The notes under the pieces were generated by a model that did no database searches, was not told the origin of the DNA, and saw only the letters and a program-made list of their open reading frames with translations. A stretch of 64,000 nucleotides of DNA from Thermogemmatispora carboxidivorans (GTDB taxonomy: Bacteria > Chloroflexota > Ktedonobacteria > Ktedonobacterales > Ktedonobacteraceae): NCBI RefSeq assembly GCF_000702505.1, contig NZ_JNIM01000001.1, positions 3,038,001-3,102,000 of the forward strand, written 5' to 3'. The translations under genes and the position numbers were made by a program. This document shows, one piece after another, positions 45,535 to 54,579 of the stretch; position 1 is the stretch's first letter, and the number at the start of each line of letters is the position of its first letter.

Positions 45535-47583
45535 ATGAGCATACGAGCAGCCGTTGACATCGGCGGAACGTTCACCGACCTTGTTTACTTGGATGAAACT
45601 AGAGGGCAGATCGGTCTGGGCAAAACCTCGACCACGCCAGCTCGCTTTGAAGAAGGGGTCATTACGGCCCTGACTGAGGCTCAGCTGCGCGATGTCCAGT
45701 TCCTGGCTCACGGAACAACCGTGATCATCAACACGTTGACCGAGCGCAAGGGCGCTGTCACTGCCCTGATCACCACCCGTGGCTTCCGCGATGTCCTCGA
45801 AATCCAGCGTGCGAACCGCCCCGATATTTATAATCTGCTGTTCACGAAGCCGAAGCCCTTTGTGCCGCGCCGTCTGCGCCTGGAAGTACGCGAGCGCCTC
45901 ACTTATAAGGGTGAGGTGCTGCAGCCTCTGGTCGAGGAGGATGTGCGGGCCGCTGTGGCTGAGGCGCGCCGTCAGGGGGCGCAGGCCCTGGCGATCTGTT
46001 TTCTGCACGCTTATGCCAATCCCGTCCATGAGAAGCGGGCCTTGGAGATTGTGCGTGAGGAGTGGCCCGATGTCGATGTGACCGCCTCTCACGAGCTGGC
46101 CAACGAGTGGCGCGAGTTCCAGCGCACGAGTACCGTTGTCCTCGACGCCTACGTGAAGCCGGTAGCGCGGCGTTATCTGGAGGCCCTTTCGCAGCGCCTC
46201 GATGAGGTCGGGATCGGGCAGCAGCGTCGCTATGCCATGCAATCCAATGGTGGCATCTCGAAGTTCGAGTTGGCCAGTCGCACCCCTATCCACCTGGTGG
46301 AGTCGGGTCCTGTCGGCGGCGTGATTGGTGCGGCAGCCATCAGTCAGCTGCTGCATGAAGATAATATCATTACGCTGGACATCGGTGGGACAACGGCGAA
46401 ATCTTCGTTGGTGGAGCGCGGCGAGATTCGCGTGACGAGCGATTATTATATTGAGCGCACGCCAACGACTGCCGGCTATCCGATTAAGGTGCCGGTGGTG
46501 GATATCGTTGAGATCGGGGCCGGTGGGGGGAGCATTGCCTGGATCGATCCAGCGGGCGCCCTCAAGGTGGGACCGCGCAGCGCGGGGGCTGAGCCAGGGC
46601 CGGCCTGCTATGGACGCGGCGGCAGCGCGCCAACGGTCACTGATGCGAATGTCCTGGTGGGCCGTATCAATCCCGAGTATTTCCTCGGTGGCACGATTCG
46701 CCTGGATGTGGAGCAGGCCCGTCGGGCGATGATGAGCATTGCTCAGCCGCTGGGCTTGGATGTGGAGGAGGCGGCCCTGGGTATCATCCGCCTGGCCAAT
46801 GCCAATATGATCCATTTGCTCAAACTGGTCTCGGTGCGCCAGGGCCGCGACCCGCGCGAGTTCGCGATGGTGGCCTTCGGTGGCGGTGGCCCGATGCATG
46901 CCGCTGCTCTGGCTCGTGAGCTGCGCGTCCCGCGTGTCATTATCCCCCCTGCCCCCGCCCACTTCTCGGCCTGGGGTATGTTGATGAGCGATATCCGCCA
47001 TGACCTGGTCCGCACCAGGCCGGTGCGCCTCGATGGGGTGGCAATGGGCGAGCTGGAAGCGATCTGGGCTGAGATGGAGCAACAATTGCAGGAGACCTTT
47101 GCCGCTGAGGGTGTTCAGCCGGAGGAGGTGGTCTTTGCCCGCTCCGCTGACATGCGCTACCTGGGCCAGGAGCACACGGTACAAGTGCCTGTGCCGACGG
47201 GCCGCCTGGGTGAGGAGGCTCGCCCACTGGTGGCCAGTCGCTTCCATGACCTGCACGAGCAGCTTTATACCTTCCGCCAGGATTCGCCCATCGAGCTGGT
47301 GAATCTGCGCGTGGCCGGCTTCGGACGAGTGCGTAAGCCCGAGCTGCAGACGATTGCTCAGCATGATGGGAGCGAGCGCGCCCTGAAAGGCCAACGCCTG
47401 GTTCACTTCGACGACCTCGGGCGCTATGAGACACGCATCTATGAGCGCAGCCGCCTGGGGGCTGGCGCCCGCCTGGAGGGACCGGCTATTGTTGAGGAGC
47501 CGGCTGCTTCCACGGTGGTCTTGCCTGGTCAGCTGCTGCACGTCGACGCTTTCGGGAATTTGATTATCGAAACGGGGGAGTGA
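45535..47583 (+). CDS. hyuA: hydantoinase/oxoprolinase subunit A
   Basis: A 682-aa protein of the HyuA/oxoprolinase family, ATP-dependent enzymes that open cyclic amides such as hydantoins or 5-oxoproline. The N-terminal actin-like phosphate motif (AAVDIGGTFTDLVYLD, 5-20), the DIGGTTAKSSLV motif in the middle and the GGGGPMHAAALARELRVPRVIIPPAPAHFSAWGML segment are all family marks. The ATG at 45535 is preferred since the family starts about 6-9 residues before DIGGTFTD. It is followed after 6 nt by the B subunit. N-methylhydantoinase, oxoprolinase and acetone-carboxylase-like activities share this fold, so the substrate is open. Confidence 0.92.
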   Translation: MSIRAAVDIGGTFTDLVYLDETRGQIGLGKTSTTPARFEEGVITALTEAQLRDVQFLAHGTTVIINTLTERKGAVTALITTRGFRDVLEIQRANRPDIYNLLFTKPKPFVPRRLRLEVRERLTYKGEVLQPLVEEDVRAAVAEARRQGAQALAICFLHAYANPVHEKRALEIVREEWPDVDVTASHELANEWREFQRTSTVVLDAYVKPVARRYLEALSQRLDEVGIGQQRRYAMQSNGGISKFELASRTPIHLVESGPVGGVIGAAAISQLLHEDNIITLDIGGTTAKSSLVERGEIRVTSDYYIERTPTTAGYPIKVPVVDIVEIGAGGGSIAWIDPAGALKVGPRSAGAEPGPACYGRGGSAPTVTDANVLVGRINPEYFLGGTIRLDVEQARRAMMSIAQPLGLDVEEAALGIIRLANANMIHLLKLVSVRQGRDPREFAMVAFGGGGPMHAAALARELRVPRVIIPPAPAHFSAWGMLMSDIRHDLVRTRPVRLDGVAMGELEAIWAEMEQQLQETFAAEGVQPEEVVFARSADMRYLGQEHTVQVPVPTGRLGEEARPLVASRFHDLHEQLYTFRQDSPIELVNLRVAGFGRVRKPELQTIAQHDGSERALKGQRLVHFDDLGRYETRIYERSRLGAGARLEGPAIVEEPAASTVVLPGQLLHVDAFGNLIIETGE

Positions 47584-47589
47584 GCGAGC

Positions 47590-49353
47590 ATGGCTCAGCG
47601 CATGGCAGAGTCCAACCGCGCCGATGTCGACCTCTTTACGATCGAGATCGTCAAAGATGCCCTGGTCGCGATCGGCGATGAGATGTTTATCGCGCTGCAG
47701 CGTACGTCGAAGAGCACGATTATTTATGAGGTGCTCGACTTCGCTTCTGGTTTGACGGATGCTCGCGGCCAGCTCATCACCCAGGGCAATGGGGTGACGG
47801 GCTTCCTGGGCACCCTGACCTTCGCGGTGCGCTCGGTGCTGGAGAAGTTCGGTACGGAGAATCTGCATCCGGGCGATGTGGTGATTACCAATGATCCCTA
47901 CGGCGGCGGCGGTACCCATCTCTCGGATGTCTCGCTGGTCGTGCCGATCTTCTATGGGGGGCAGCTGGTGGCTTTCGCCGCCAGTAAGGCTCACTGGACC
48001 GAGGTCGGCGGCAAGGACCCTGGCTCCTGGACAACCGATTCGACCGAGGTCTTCCAAGAAGGGCTGCAGTTCCCTTGCGTCAAGCTCTTTGAGGAGGGCC
48101 GCCCCGTTCAGAGCCTCATCGATTTGATCGCCGCCAATGTGCGCTTGCCGGATATGACCCTCGGCGATATGTATGCGCAGGCCGCTTCGCTTCACCTGGG
48201 CGAACGGCGCTTTCAGGAGCTGTGCGACCGCTACGGCCTGGCTGTGGTCCAGAGTTCGATCGAGGCCCTCCTCGATTACGGCGAACGCATGACGCGCCTG
48301 GAGCTGGCGAAGTTGCCCAAGGGGGTCTATGAGGCTGAAGACTGGATCGATGATGATGGATTGGGTCATGGCCCCTTCCCGGTGCGCGTGAAGGTGACGA
48401 TCAGCGACGATGAGTTTATCTGCGACTTCACGGGCACGCATCCCCAGGTACCCGGTCCGGTCAATTGTACGCTGACGGGCCTGCATTCGGGCGTACGCAC
48501 GATGCTCAAGGCCATTACCAGCCCTACCATTCCGGTCAATGAGGGCTGCTTCAGGCCGCTCAAGATTATTTGTCCGCCGGGGACGATCTTCACTGCTGAG
48601 CGTCCGGCTCCGGTTTCGACCTATTGGGAGACCATGAACTATGTGACCGATCTGGTCTGGAAGGCCCTGGCGCCGATCGTGCCCGACCGGTTGAGCGCTG
48701 GTCACTTCCTGTCGGTCTGTGGGATTGTCCTGGCCGGCACCCATCCCGATACGAATGAGCTGTTTCTGCTGGTTGAGCCGCAGGCCGGTGGCTGGGGCGC
48801 TGGAGCCGCCAAGGACGGCGAGTCTGGTCTGATGTGTGTAGGCGATGGCGAGACCTATGTGATCCCGGTAGAGGTCGCGGAGACGCGCTACGGCATCCTG
48901 GTCGAGCGCTATGAGCTGGATACGGAGCCGCGGGCCGGAGCAGGCCGTTATCGCGGCGGACGCGGCTGCATCCGCGAGTACCGCGCTGTGGCTGACAATG
49001 TGACCTTGACCGCTACTTTTGGCCGCCACAAGTATGTTCCCTGGGGGGTGGCTGGCGGCCAGAACGGCTCACGCAACGAGGTGCGCATCCGGCACGCGGA
49101 TGGCCGTGAGGTGGTGCTGGGCAAGTGCGCCCGCTACCCGCTCAAACGCGGCGAGGTGGCGCGCCTGGTGACTGGCACTGGCGGCGGTTGGGGCTCTCCC
49201 CTGGAGCGTCCGGTCGAGGCGGTGATCGAGGATGTGCGCGATGGCTACATCAGCCGCGAGCAGGCCTGGCAGGACTATGGCGTCGAGCTGGATGTGGAGA
49301 CGCTGAGCGTGGTCCGCCTCAATCCCGAGCGCCTGGGTCTTTCAGCTTCGTGA
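47590..49353 (+). CDS. hyuB: hydantoinase/oxoprolinase subunit B
   Basis: A 587-aa HyuB-family subunit that pairs with HyuA. Characteristic segments are FTIEIVKDALVAIGDEMFIALQRTSKS at the start, HPGDVVITNDPYGGGGTHLSDVSLVVPIF, and the C-terminal RRGGRGCIREYR-type stretch (here RYRGGRGCIREYRAV) with TGTGGGWGSPLERP. GGGGGAG precedes the ATG, 6 nt after hyuA, so the two subunits are translated together. Length is normal. The complex is cytoplasmic. Confidence 0.93.
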   Translation: MAQRMAESNRADVDLFTIEIVKDALVAIGDEMFIALQRTSKSTIIYEVLDFASGLTDARGQLITQGNGVTGFLGTLTFAVRSVLEKFGTENLHPGDVVITNDPYGGGGTHLSDVSLVVPIFYGGQLVAFAASKAHWTEVGGKDPGSWTTDSTEVFQEGLQFPCVKLFEEGRPVQSLIDLIAANVRLPDMTLGDMYAQAASLHLGERRFQELCDRYGLAVVQSSIEALLDYGERMTRLELAKLPKGVYEAEDWIDDDGLGHGPFPVRVKVTISDDEFICDFTGTHPQVPGPVNCTLTGLHSGVRTMLKAITSPTIPVNEGCFRPLKIICPPGTIFTAERPAPVSTYWETMNYVTDLVWKALAPIVPDRLSAGHFLSVCGIVLAGTHPDTNELFLLVEPQAGGWGAGAAKDGESGLMCVGDGETYVIPVEVAETRYGILVERYELDTEPRAGAGRYRGGRGCIREYRAVADNVTLTATFGRHKYVPWGVAGGQNGSRNEVRIRHADGREVVLGKCARYPLKRGEVARLVTGTGGGWGSPLERPVEAVIEDVRDGYISREQAWQDYGVELDVETLSVVRLNPERLGLSAS

Positions 49354-49634
49354 TCTGCAGCTGTGGGGCCATTGCCAGGTAGGCCATCTGTCCGTCAGTC
49401 GCAGGCGGGTCGATCAGATGGTCCCTGGCGATCGCCAGGCACTGCATCGTTGTGGAAGGCTGCTCCTGCCTGGACCAGGGCAGGCAGAGGGTAGCACCTT
49501 CCCCCTCCCATACGGCTAGCAGGGCAGTCGCCGAGCGCGCTGCTCCTCCTCAATTCCAACCCAGGGAAAAGGCCAGCCTGAGCCGAAGCAACGGTAGAGA
49601 TCGTTGAGTCGTTCGCCCATTAGTAGGCTACCCT

Positions 49635-49654
49635 GACGTCGCCGCCGCGACGTC
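49635..49654 (+). promoter_or_regulatory. GC-rich hairpin at the ECF S-component start
   Basis: GACGTCGC (49635-49642) and GCGACGTC (49647-49654) pair across 4 nt, ending a few bases before the GGGGAGG ribosome binding site of the ECF S gene. It could modulate translation or serve as a regulator-binding palindrome. The rest of the 320-base hyuB-ECF gap (49354-49673) shows no known riboswitch. Confidence 0.5.
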
Positions 49655-49673
49655 TGTGGGGGAGGTTAGAGAT

Positions 49674-50279
49674 ATGCAGCAGACGACCAATAGTCCAGGT
49701 GAGTTGGTGCAGCGCCGCCCCATCCTCAGCGCGCGCCAGATCGCGGTCGCAGTGATCTTCGGAGCCATCGCGGCTGCCTTCGAACTGCTCCAGATTACGA
49801 TCCCCGGTTATCTGCCCGGCGTCAACTTCAATCTCGGTGGTATTTGGCTGACTCTGTCGACCATGATCGGCGGCCCTATCGTCGGGGCCATTGTGGTCTT
49901 TGTCGATTCGGTCACCGGCCAGGTTGGGATCATCGGCTGGCCCGGCTACCTTATCCATGTGCTGATTCTGGCCGCCTTCTATCCCGCCGTCTATCGTGTG
50001 GCCAGTGTTCCCAAGCGCCTGGCCCTTTTCTTGCTCTTGACTGCGGTGGCGCTCTTCTTCCAGTATTGGTGGTGGATCGGCCTCTATTCCTTTGTGTTGA
50101 AGATTATCCCCTTCCAGGCTCAGCTGGCCCTGCAGTTTGGCTACGCCTACTGGATCTATTTGATCATTTATTTTCTGGTCCCGGCCATCTTGCTGGCAAC
50201 GGTGCCAAGGTTCGTTGCTCCGCAGTGGCGCTGGCCGTGGCAACGTGAAGAGACTCCTCAGACCGCTGAGCTGAGTTAA
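49674..50279 (+). CDS. ECF transporter S component (substrate-binding)
   Basis: A 201-aa integral membrane protein with about six helices, basic ends and the small-residue-rich first helix (ARQIAVAVIFGAIAAAFELLQI) typical of ECF S components. GGGGAGG precedes the ATG at 49674. A fused A-A' ATPase and a T component follow, completing the transporter. Substrate is not deducible from the sequence; its place directly behind hyuAB suggests a hydantoin, pyrimidine-related or oxoproline-like compound. Confidence 0.85.
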   Translation: MQQTTNSPGELVQRRPILSARQIAVAVIFGAIAAAFELLQITIPGYLPGVNFNLGGIWLTLSTMIGGPIVGAIVVFVDSVTGQVGIIGWPGYLIHVLILAAFYPAVYRVASVPKRLALFLLLTAVALFFQYWWWIGLYSFVLKIIPFQAQLALQFGYAYWIYLIIYFLVPAILLATVPRFVAPQWRWPWQREETPQTAELS

Positions 50280-50660
50280 GGGTGTTACTGCTTCAGCTGA
50301 GGCGGCCTGGACCGGATAGGATAGAGAGGAGAAGGAGAGCAGGGGGCTTGCTCCTACTCAGAAGGCGCTGATGAGTTACCTGCTTACAGGTGTCGGCTCT
50401 CTTCTGCCCGCTCTGGAAGAGAGAGCGCTCTTGCGGGACAGGTCGGGCTGAGCCGCGGCGCGCCTCCCTGCAAAGGAGCGCGCTGATACGGATAGGTTGC
50501 GCCTGGCCTGGCTCGTCATGGGCGCTCTCTCCTGCGCAGGGTGACTGACTGCACCTGCATGAAGGTCTGAGCCTCTCCGCCGTCGGTCGTGTTCTTGTGA
50601 GATGCACGCGAGCGCTCTCTGACTTACCCCATTAGCAGCTGGAAAAGGAGGAACGAACTC
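50280..50660 (+). other. intergenic gap within the ECF operon
   Basis: A 381-base interval between the S and A genes with no convincing open frame and no recognised riboswitch. AAAGGAGG at its end serves the GTG start of the ATPase gene. Confidence 0.4.
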
Positions 50661-52442
50661 GTGCCAGTAGAGGAGCAAGTATGTGCGCTCGCCTACGAGG
50701 GATTCGGGTTCACCTACGAGCAAGGGAATAGTGAGGTCGTGCGCGATCTGTCGCTCCAGCTCTCTCAGGGACGGGTGGTGTTGATCACTGGACCGAGTGG
50801 AGCCGGGAAAACAACGGTCTGTCGCGCGGCCAATGGGCTGATTCCTCATGAGTTTAAGGGGAATATGCGAGGCCGGGTTACCGTCGCCGGACGCTACGAT
50901 TCGCGGCGCTATAGCGTTAGCGCCCTCTCGAAGCTGGTCGGTCTCTTGCAACAAGATCCCGATACCCAGCTCTTTAATCCAACGGTCGAAGAAGAAATCG
51001 CCTTTGGGGCCTGTAACTATGGCCTGCCCGCCGAGACTATCCGCAAGCGCATCGAGCGGCTGCTAGAGCTGACTCGCTTGAGCGAGCACCGGCGCAAGAA
51101 TCCACATCAGCTCTCAGGTGGGCAACAGCAAGCCTGCGCTTTGGCGGCCATCCTGGCCTTTGATCCGCAGACCCTGATTCTGGATGAACCAACTTCGAAC
51201 ATCGATCCTTTGGGGAGCCAGGAGGTGCTGACCCTGGTGGCGCGCCTGGCGCGCGAAGAGGGACGGGCCACGCTTCTGATAGAGCATAAGCTTGATGAGA
51301 TCGTTCATCTGGTCGACGAGATGCTGGTGTTGGACCGGGGGCAGGTCTTGCACCGTGGGAGCGTGCGTGAGGTGCTGGAGCACGTCGAGTACATTGATTC
51401 GGTGGGCTTGAGCGTTCCCCAGGTGACGCTGTTGGCGGCCCGCCTGCGCTCAGCCGGCTGGCCCCTGCCACGCCTGCCTCTGGATGTCAGTGAGGCCGTG
51501 GCCTTGCTGGAACCGCTCATCGATGGCCCGGCCCTGGTCAGTCTTCCTGCTCCAGCCTCTACCTGCGGCTTCAGCTCTGGCCCGGACAGGGCCGGCGGAG
51601 CAAGCCCAGGCGCTGAGTCGGTGATCGAGGTCAGCGGCCTGAGCCACGTCTACCGCGATGGGACACCGGCCTTGCACGATCTTGATCTTCAGATCCGCCG
51701 CGGCGAGTTTGTGGCAATCCTGGGCCAGAATGGCTCGGGGAAGACCACTCTGGTGAAGCATTTCAATGGGCTGCTGAAGCCTACCAGCGGCACGGTGCGC
51801 GTGGCCGGTCTCGATACGGCGAAGGCCAGTATCAATGAGATGGCGACCACCGTGGGCTTTATTTTCCAGAATCCCGATACGCAGATTTGTAAGCTGAAGG
51901 TCTACGATGAGCTGGCTTTCGGTCTGCGCAATCTGGGCCTGCCCGAGAAGCAGGTCAGGGAACGGGTGCAGCAGGCCGCTGAGGATCTGGAGATCGTCCA
52001 CCTGCTCGATAAAAATCCGTTCTTGCTGAGTATGGGCGAGAAGCAGCGCATTGCGGTGGCGGCAGTGCTGGCTATGCAGCCCAGCGTGTTGGTGCTTGAT
52101 GAGCCAACAACGGGACAGGATTATAAGCGGGCCAAGGAGATTATGGATCTGGCTGTCCGCCTCCACGCCGCAGGTCAGACCGTGGTGGTCATTACGCACG
52201 ATATGAATCTGGCAGCTGAGTATTGCCAGCGGGTGGTGGTCATGGCTCATGGGCGAGTGCTGCTGGATGCCCCAACCCGCCAGGCTTTTCAGGCAAGGGA
52301 GGCGCTCCAGGCTTCTTCGTTGCGTGCCCCCCAGGTGACCCAGTTGGGCCAGCAGCTCGGCTCTCCTTGGGCCTGGCTGACGGTTGATGAGGCTTTAGCC
52401 GCTCTCAGTGCCGTACGAAAGGGGGCCGGCGATGGCGCTTGA
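50661..52442 (+). CDS. ecfA: ECF transporter energising ATPase, fused A-A' domains
   Basis: A 593-aa protein with two ABC ATPase domains in one chain. Domain 1 (about 10-245) has GPSGAGKTT and signature LSGGQQQ. Domain 2 (about 325-570) has GQNGSGKTT, Walker B VLVLDEPTTGQD and the variant signature LSMGEKQ. A Pro/Ser/Gly-rich linker joins them. Many ECF systems use two separate ATPases (EcfA1, EcfA2), so this is a fusion. GTG start with AAAGGAGG about 9 nt upstream. It overlaps the T component gene by 11 nt. Confidence 0.93.
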   Translation: MPVEEQVCALAYEGFGFTYEQGNSEVVRDLSLQLSQGRVVLITGPSGAGKTTVCRAANGLIPHEFKGNMRGRVTVAGRYDSRRYSVSALSKLVGLLQQDPDTQLFNPTVEEEIAFGACNYGLPAETIRKRIERLLELTRLSEHRRKNPHQLSGGQQQACALAAILAFDPQTLILDEPTSNIDPLGSQEVLTLVARLAREEGRATLLIEHKLDEIVHLVDEMLVLDRGQVLHRGSVREVLEHVEYIDSVGLSVPQVTLLAARLRSAGWPLPRLPLDVSEAVALLEPLIDGPALVSLPAPASTCGFSSGPDRAGGASPGAESVIEVSGLSHVYRDGTPALHDLDLQIRRGEFVAILGQNGSGKTTLVKHFNGLLKPTSGTVRVAGLDTAKASINEMATTVGFIFQNPDTQICKLKVYDELAFGLRNLGLPEKQVRERVQQAAEDLEIVHLLDKNPFLLSMGEKQRIAVAAVLAMQPSVLVLDEPTTGQDYKRAKEIMDLAVRLHAAGQTVVVITHDMNLAAEYCQRVVVMAHGRVLLDAPTRQAFQAREALQASSLRAPQVTQLGQQLGSPWAWLTVDEALAALSAVRKGAGDGA

Positions 52443-53286
52443 GCTGTCCTATCAAGACCGCGGTTCGGTGATCCACCGGCTCGATCCCCGGGTCAAGCTC
52501 CTGTGGTGGCTCTCTATCAATATTACGCTCACGACCTGGAATGACCCGCTCTTTCTCTTTTTGCTGCTAGCGAGCGTCTTCGCCTACGGGAGGATTGCCC
52601 GCATTCCAGTCTGGCAAGGAGTAAAGCAGCTGCTGCCGATCTTGCCGTTTGTAATCTTCGTGCTGCTTGCTAATATCGCTTTCTGGCGCCCGGCCCATGC
52701 CGAGACCGCCCACTTCATTGGCTACGTTATTCCGCGCGGCACGCCGGTCCTCCCGCCGGTTCCGCTCTACTGGGAGACCGTCGTTTTCTCTGTCGGTACG
52801 ATGTTGCGGCTGCTGGTGCTGGTTGAGAGCACGCTGGTGCTGATTAAGACCGTCTCGCCGGCGGAGATGGCTCTTGCCGTGGCGCGCATGGGGGTGCCGC
52901 CAGAGATCGGGATGGCGCTTTCGATGACCATCGCCTATATCCCGGTGGTGGTCGCTCAGCTCGTCTCGGTGATGGAGGCCCAGCAATCGCGAGCCTGGAA
53001 AGTGAAGACCTCCAATCCGGTCGCGCGCTTCCGGGCCTATACGACGATCGCTATTCCGACCTTTTTCCGCTCGTTCCAGGCGGCAGAGGCGATGGCGGCG
53101 GCCATGCTTTCGCGCGGTTTCGGCTACGATATCGATCATCGCACTGAGCTGGAACCGAGGCGCTTTAGTGGACAGGATTGGGTCTTGACAGCCCTCTTTG
53201 CGGCTTTCCTCGTGGGCGGCTTTCTCCTCGGTTTCTTCGGTATTGTGCAGTACACCCTTACGATGCGCTTGCTGGGCTTCCACTAG
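52432..53286 (+). CDS. ecfT: ECF transporter T component
   Basis: A 284-aa membrane scaffold protein with about five or six helices. The coupling motifs expected near the C-terminus are present: AQQSRAWKVK and the second A-R-G-type motif AAAMLSRGFGYD. The N-terminal LDPRVKLLWWLSINI is diagnostic of EcfT. The ATG at 52432 lies within the end of the ATPase gene, so the two are translationally coupled. It links the ATPase to the S component encoded upstream. Confidence 0.92.
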   Translation: MALELSYQDRGSVIHRLDPRVKLLWWLSINITLTTWNDPLFLFLLLASVFAYGRIARIPVWQGVKQLLPILPFVIFVLLANIAFWRPAHAETAHFIGYVIPRGTPVLPPVPLYWETVVFSVGTMLRLLVLVESTLVLIKTVSPAEMALAVARMGVPPEIGMALSMTIAYIPVVVAQLVSVMEAQQSRAWKVKTSNPVARFRAYTTIAIPTFFRSFQAAEAMAAAMLSRGFGYDIDHRTELEPRRFSGQDWVLTALFAAFLVGGFLLGFFGIVQYTLTMRLLGFH

Positions 53287-53556
53287 GGTAGGAAGGCCCC
53301 AGCACGAGCCCGGCCTCCTGGTCAGGTCGTTCGTCCTGTCTTCGTTGTTCTCTTGACGCGCGCTGCTCAGAAGCTGATGGCCAGGTATCTGGCCGGACGG
53401 CAGCCATGATGGCTGGTACGGGTCAGATTGATCAGGTTGCGCAACGGGCTCGATAGCCGGCTCCTCCGCTGCGCAGTCTGTGCATGCCTGACGAAGACTT
53501 TCGCGCGAGACGAGAGTTGGTACGCTTCAGTCATTTTCGGAGAGGAGCACCTATGC

Positions 53557-54447
53557 ATGACGAGAATAGAGCTTGATGATACTTCGCAGAGTAGTGCAAA
53601 GCACGATCGTGAAATAGCCTATCTGCTGCAATTGGAGCGCCTGCTGATGGAAGGTCTGGGCAGCGCGCTCGTCGAGGAGGAGATCCCGCCCGATGGGGGG
53701 CGGGTGCTTGTTGTCGGGTGTGGATCTGGCAGCTGGGCCCTGGAGCTGGCTTCTCTGTATCGAGGGGTCGAAGTGCTCGGCATTGACTCCCATCCTGAGC
53801 TGATCAAGCGGGCCCAAGCTTGGGCCTGGGCTCGTAATCTGCAACACGTCAGCTTCCAGGTGGTCACCGACGTGGAGTCGCTGGCTCTCCCCACTGCTTC
53901 CTTTGATTTGATCTACGGGCGGCTGCTCTCCCCTTGCCTACCGCCGAAAGCCTGGCCCCGCCTCCTGGCTGAGTGTTGCCGCCTACTGAAACCAGGCGGC
54001 AAACTGAGTCTGATCGAAAGCGAAGGACCACTGACGACCAGTCTGGCGGTTGAGCATGGCTGGTGCCTGGTGAGCAAAGCTCTGCAGCGCGCTGGTCGGA
54101 GCTTTTCGGTGGACGGGCGCCATCTTGGCATCACAGTGGTGCTGCCGCGTCTGCTGCGCCAGGCTGGCCTGCTGGATGTGCGGCTGCACTCCTGTCTGAT
54201 CGAGTGGTCGCAGGGCAGCGAGGCCTATCTCCCGGGCTGCAAAGCTGTCCTGAGCGGTTTTGAGCAGTTCCGGCCTTTGATGATCACAATGGGCATAGCC
54301 TCGAGGGAAGAGCTGGAGCAGCTGAGAGAGCAGGCCCTTGCCGAATTGCAGGATGAGGACTTCTGCGCGCTCTGGCCTTTGTTGGCTGTCCGGGGGCGCA
54401 AGCCTGTCTCTCCAGATGAGTTCCCTCCAGAGCGCGATTGGTGGTAG
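53557..54447 (+). CDS. SAM-dependent methyltransferase
   Basis: A 296-aa class I methyltransferase. Motif I is VLVVGCGSGSW (50-60), with the acidic residue after strand 2 at GIDSHPE and the post-motif ASFDLIYGRLL. LKPGGKLSLIE precedes a C-terminal lid domain. GAGAGGAG fixes the ATG at 53557. The C-terminal domain (LIEWSQGSEAYLPGCKAVLSGF... DEDFCALWPLLAVRGRKP) is nearly repeated by a second gene at the right edge of the window (63668-64000). Substrate unknown; small-molecule or antibiotic methyltransferases have this layout. Confidence 0.87.
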   Translation: MTRIELDDTSQSSAKHDREIAYLLQLERLLMEGLGSALVEEEIPPDGGRVLVVGCGSGSWALELASLYRGVEVLGIDSHPELIKRAQAWAWARNLQHVSFQVVTDVESLALPTASFDLIYGRLLSPCLPPKAWPRLLAECCRLLKPGGKLSLIESEGPLTTSLAVEHGWCLVSKALQRAGRSFSVDGRHLGITVVLPRLLRQAGLLDVRLHSCLIEWSQGSEAYLPGCKAVLSGFEQFRPLMITMGIASREELEQLREQALAELQDEDFCALWPLLAVRGRKPVSPDEFPPERDWW

Positions 54448-54579
54448 GAGGGGAGAGCCTCAACAGCGCTGCTGTCAGCCGGGCCGCGGAGCGACCCGGC
54501 CTACCGCTTCCTTCCCCGCCTTGCCAGGGAAGGTGGAGGAGATGGGGGAGCAGCTTGCACCTCTCTTGATCAGCGGCCC

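Noticed and set aside
45475..49029. 1184-codon antisense open frame opposite hyuA/hyuB
   Set aside because: It is a mirror of high-GC codon usage in two clear genes; its His/Gln/Arg-rich product resembles no protein.
49354..50660. TPP or other known riboswitch in the ECF operon gaps
   Set aside because: I looked for thi-box and similar conserved cores and found none; only a simple hairpin at 49635-49654.
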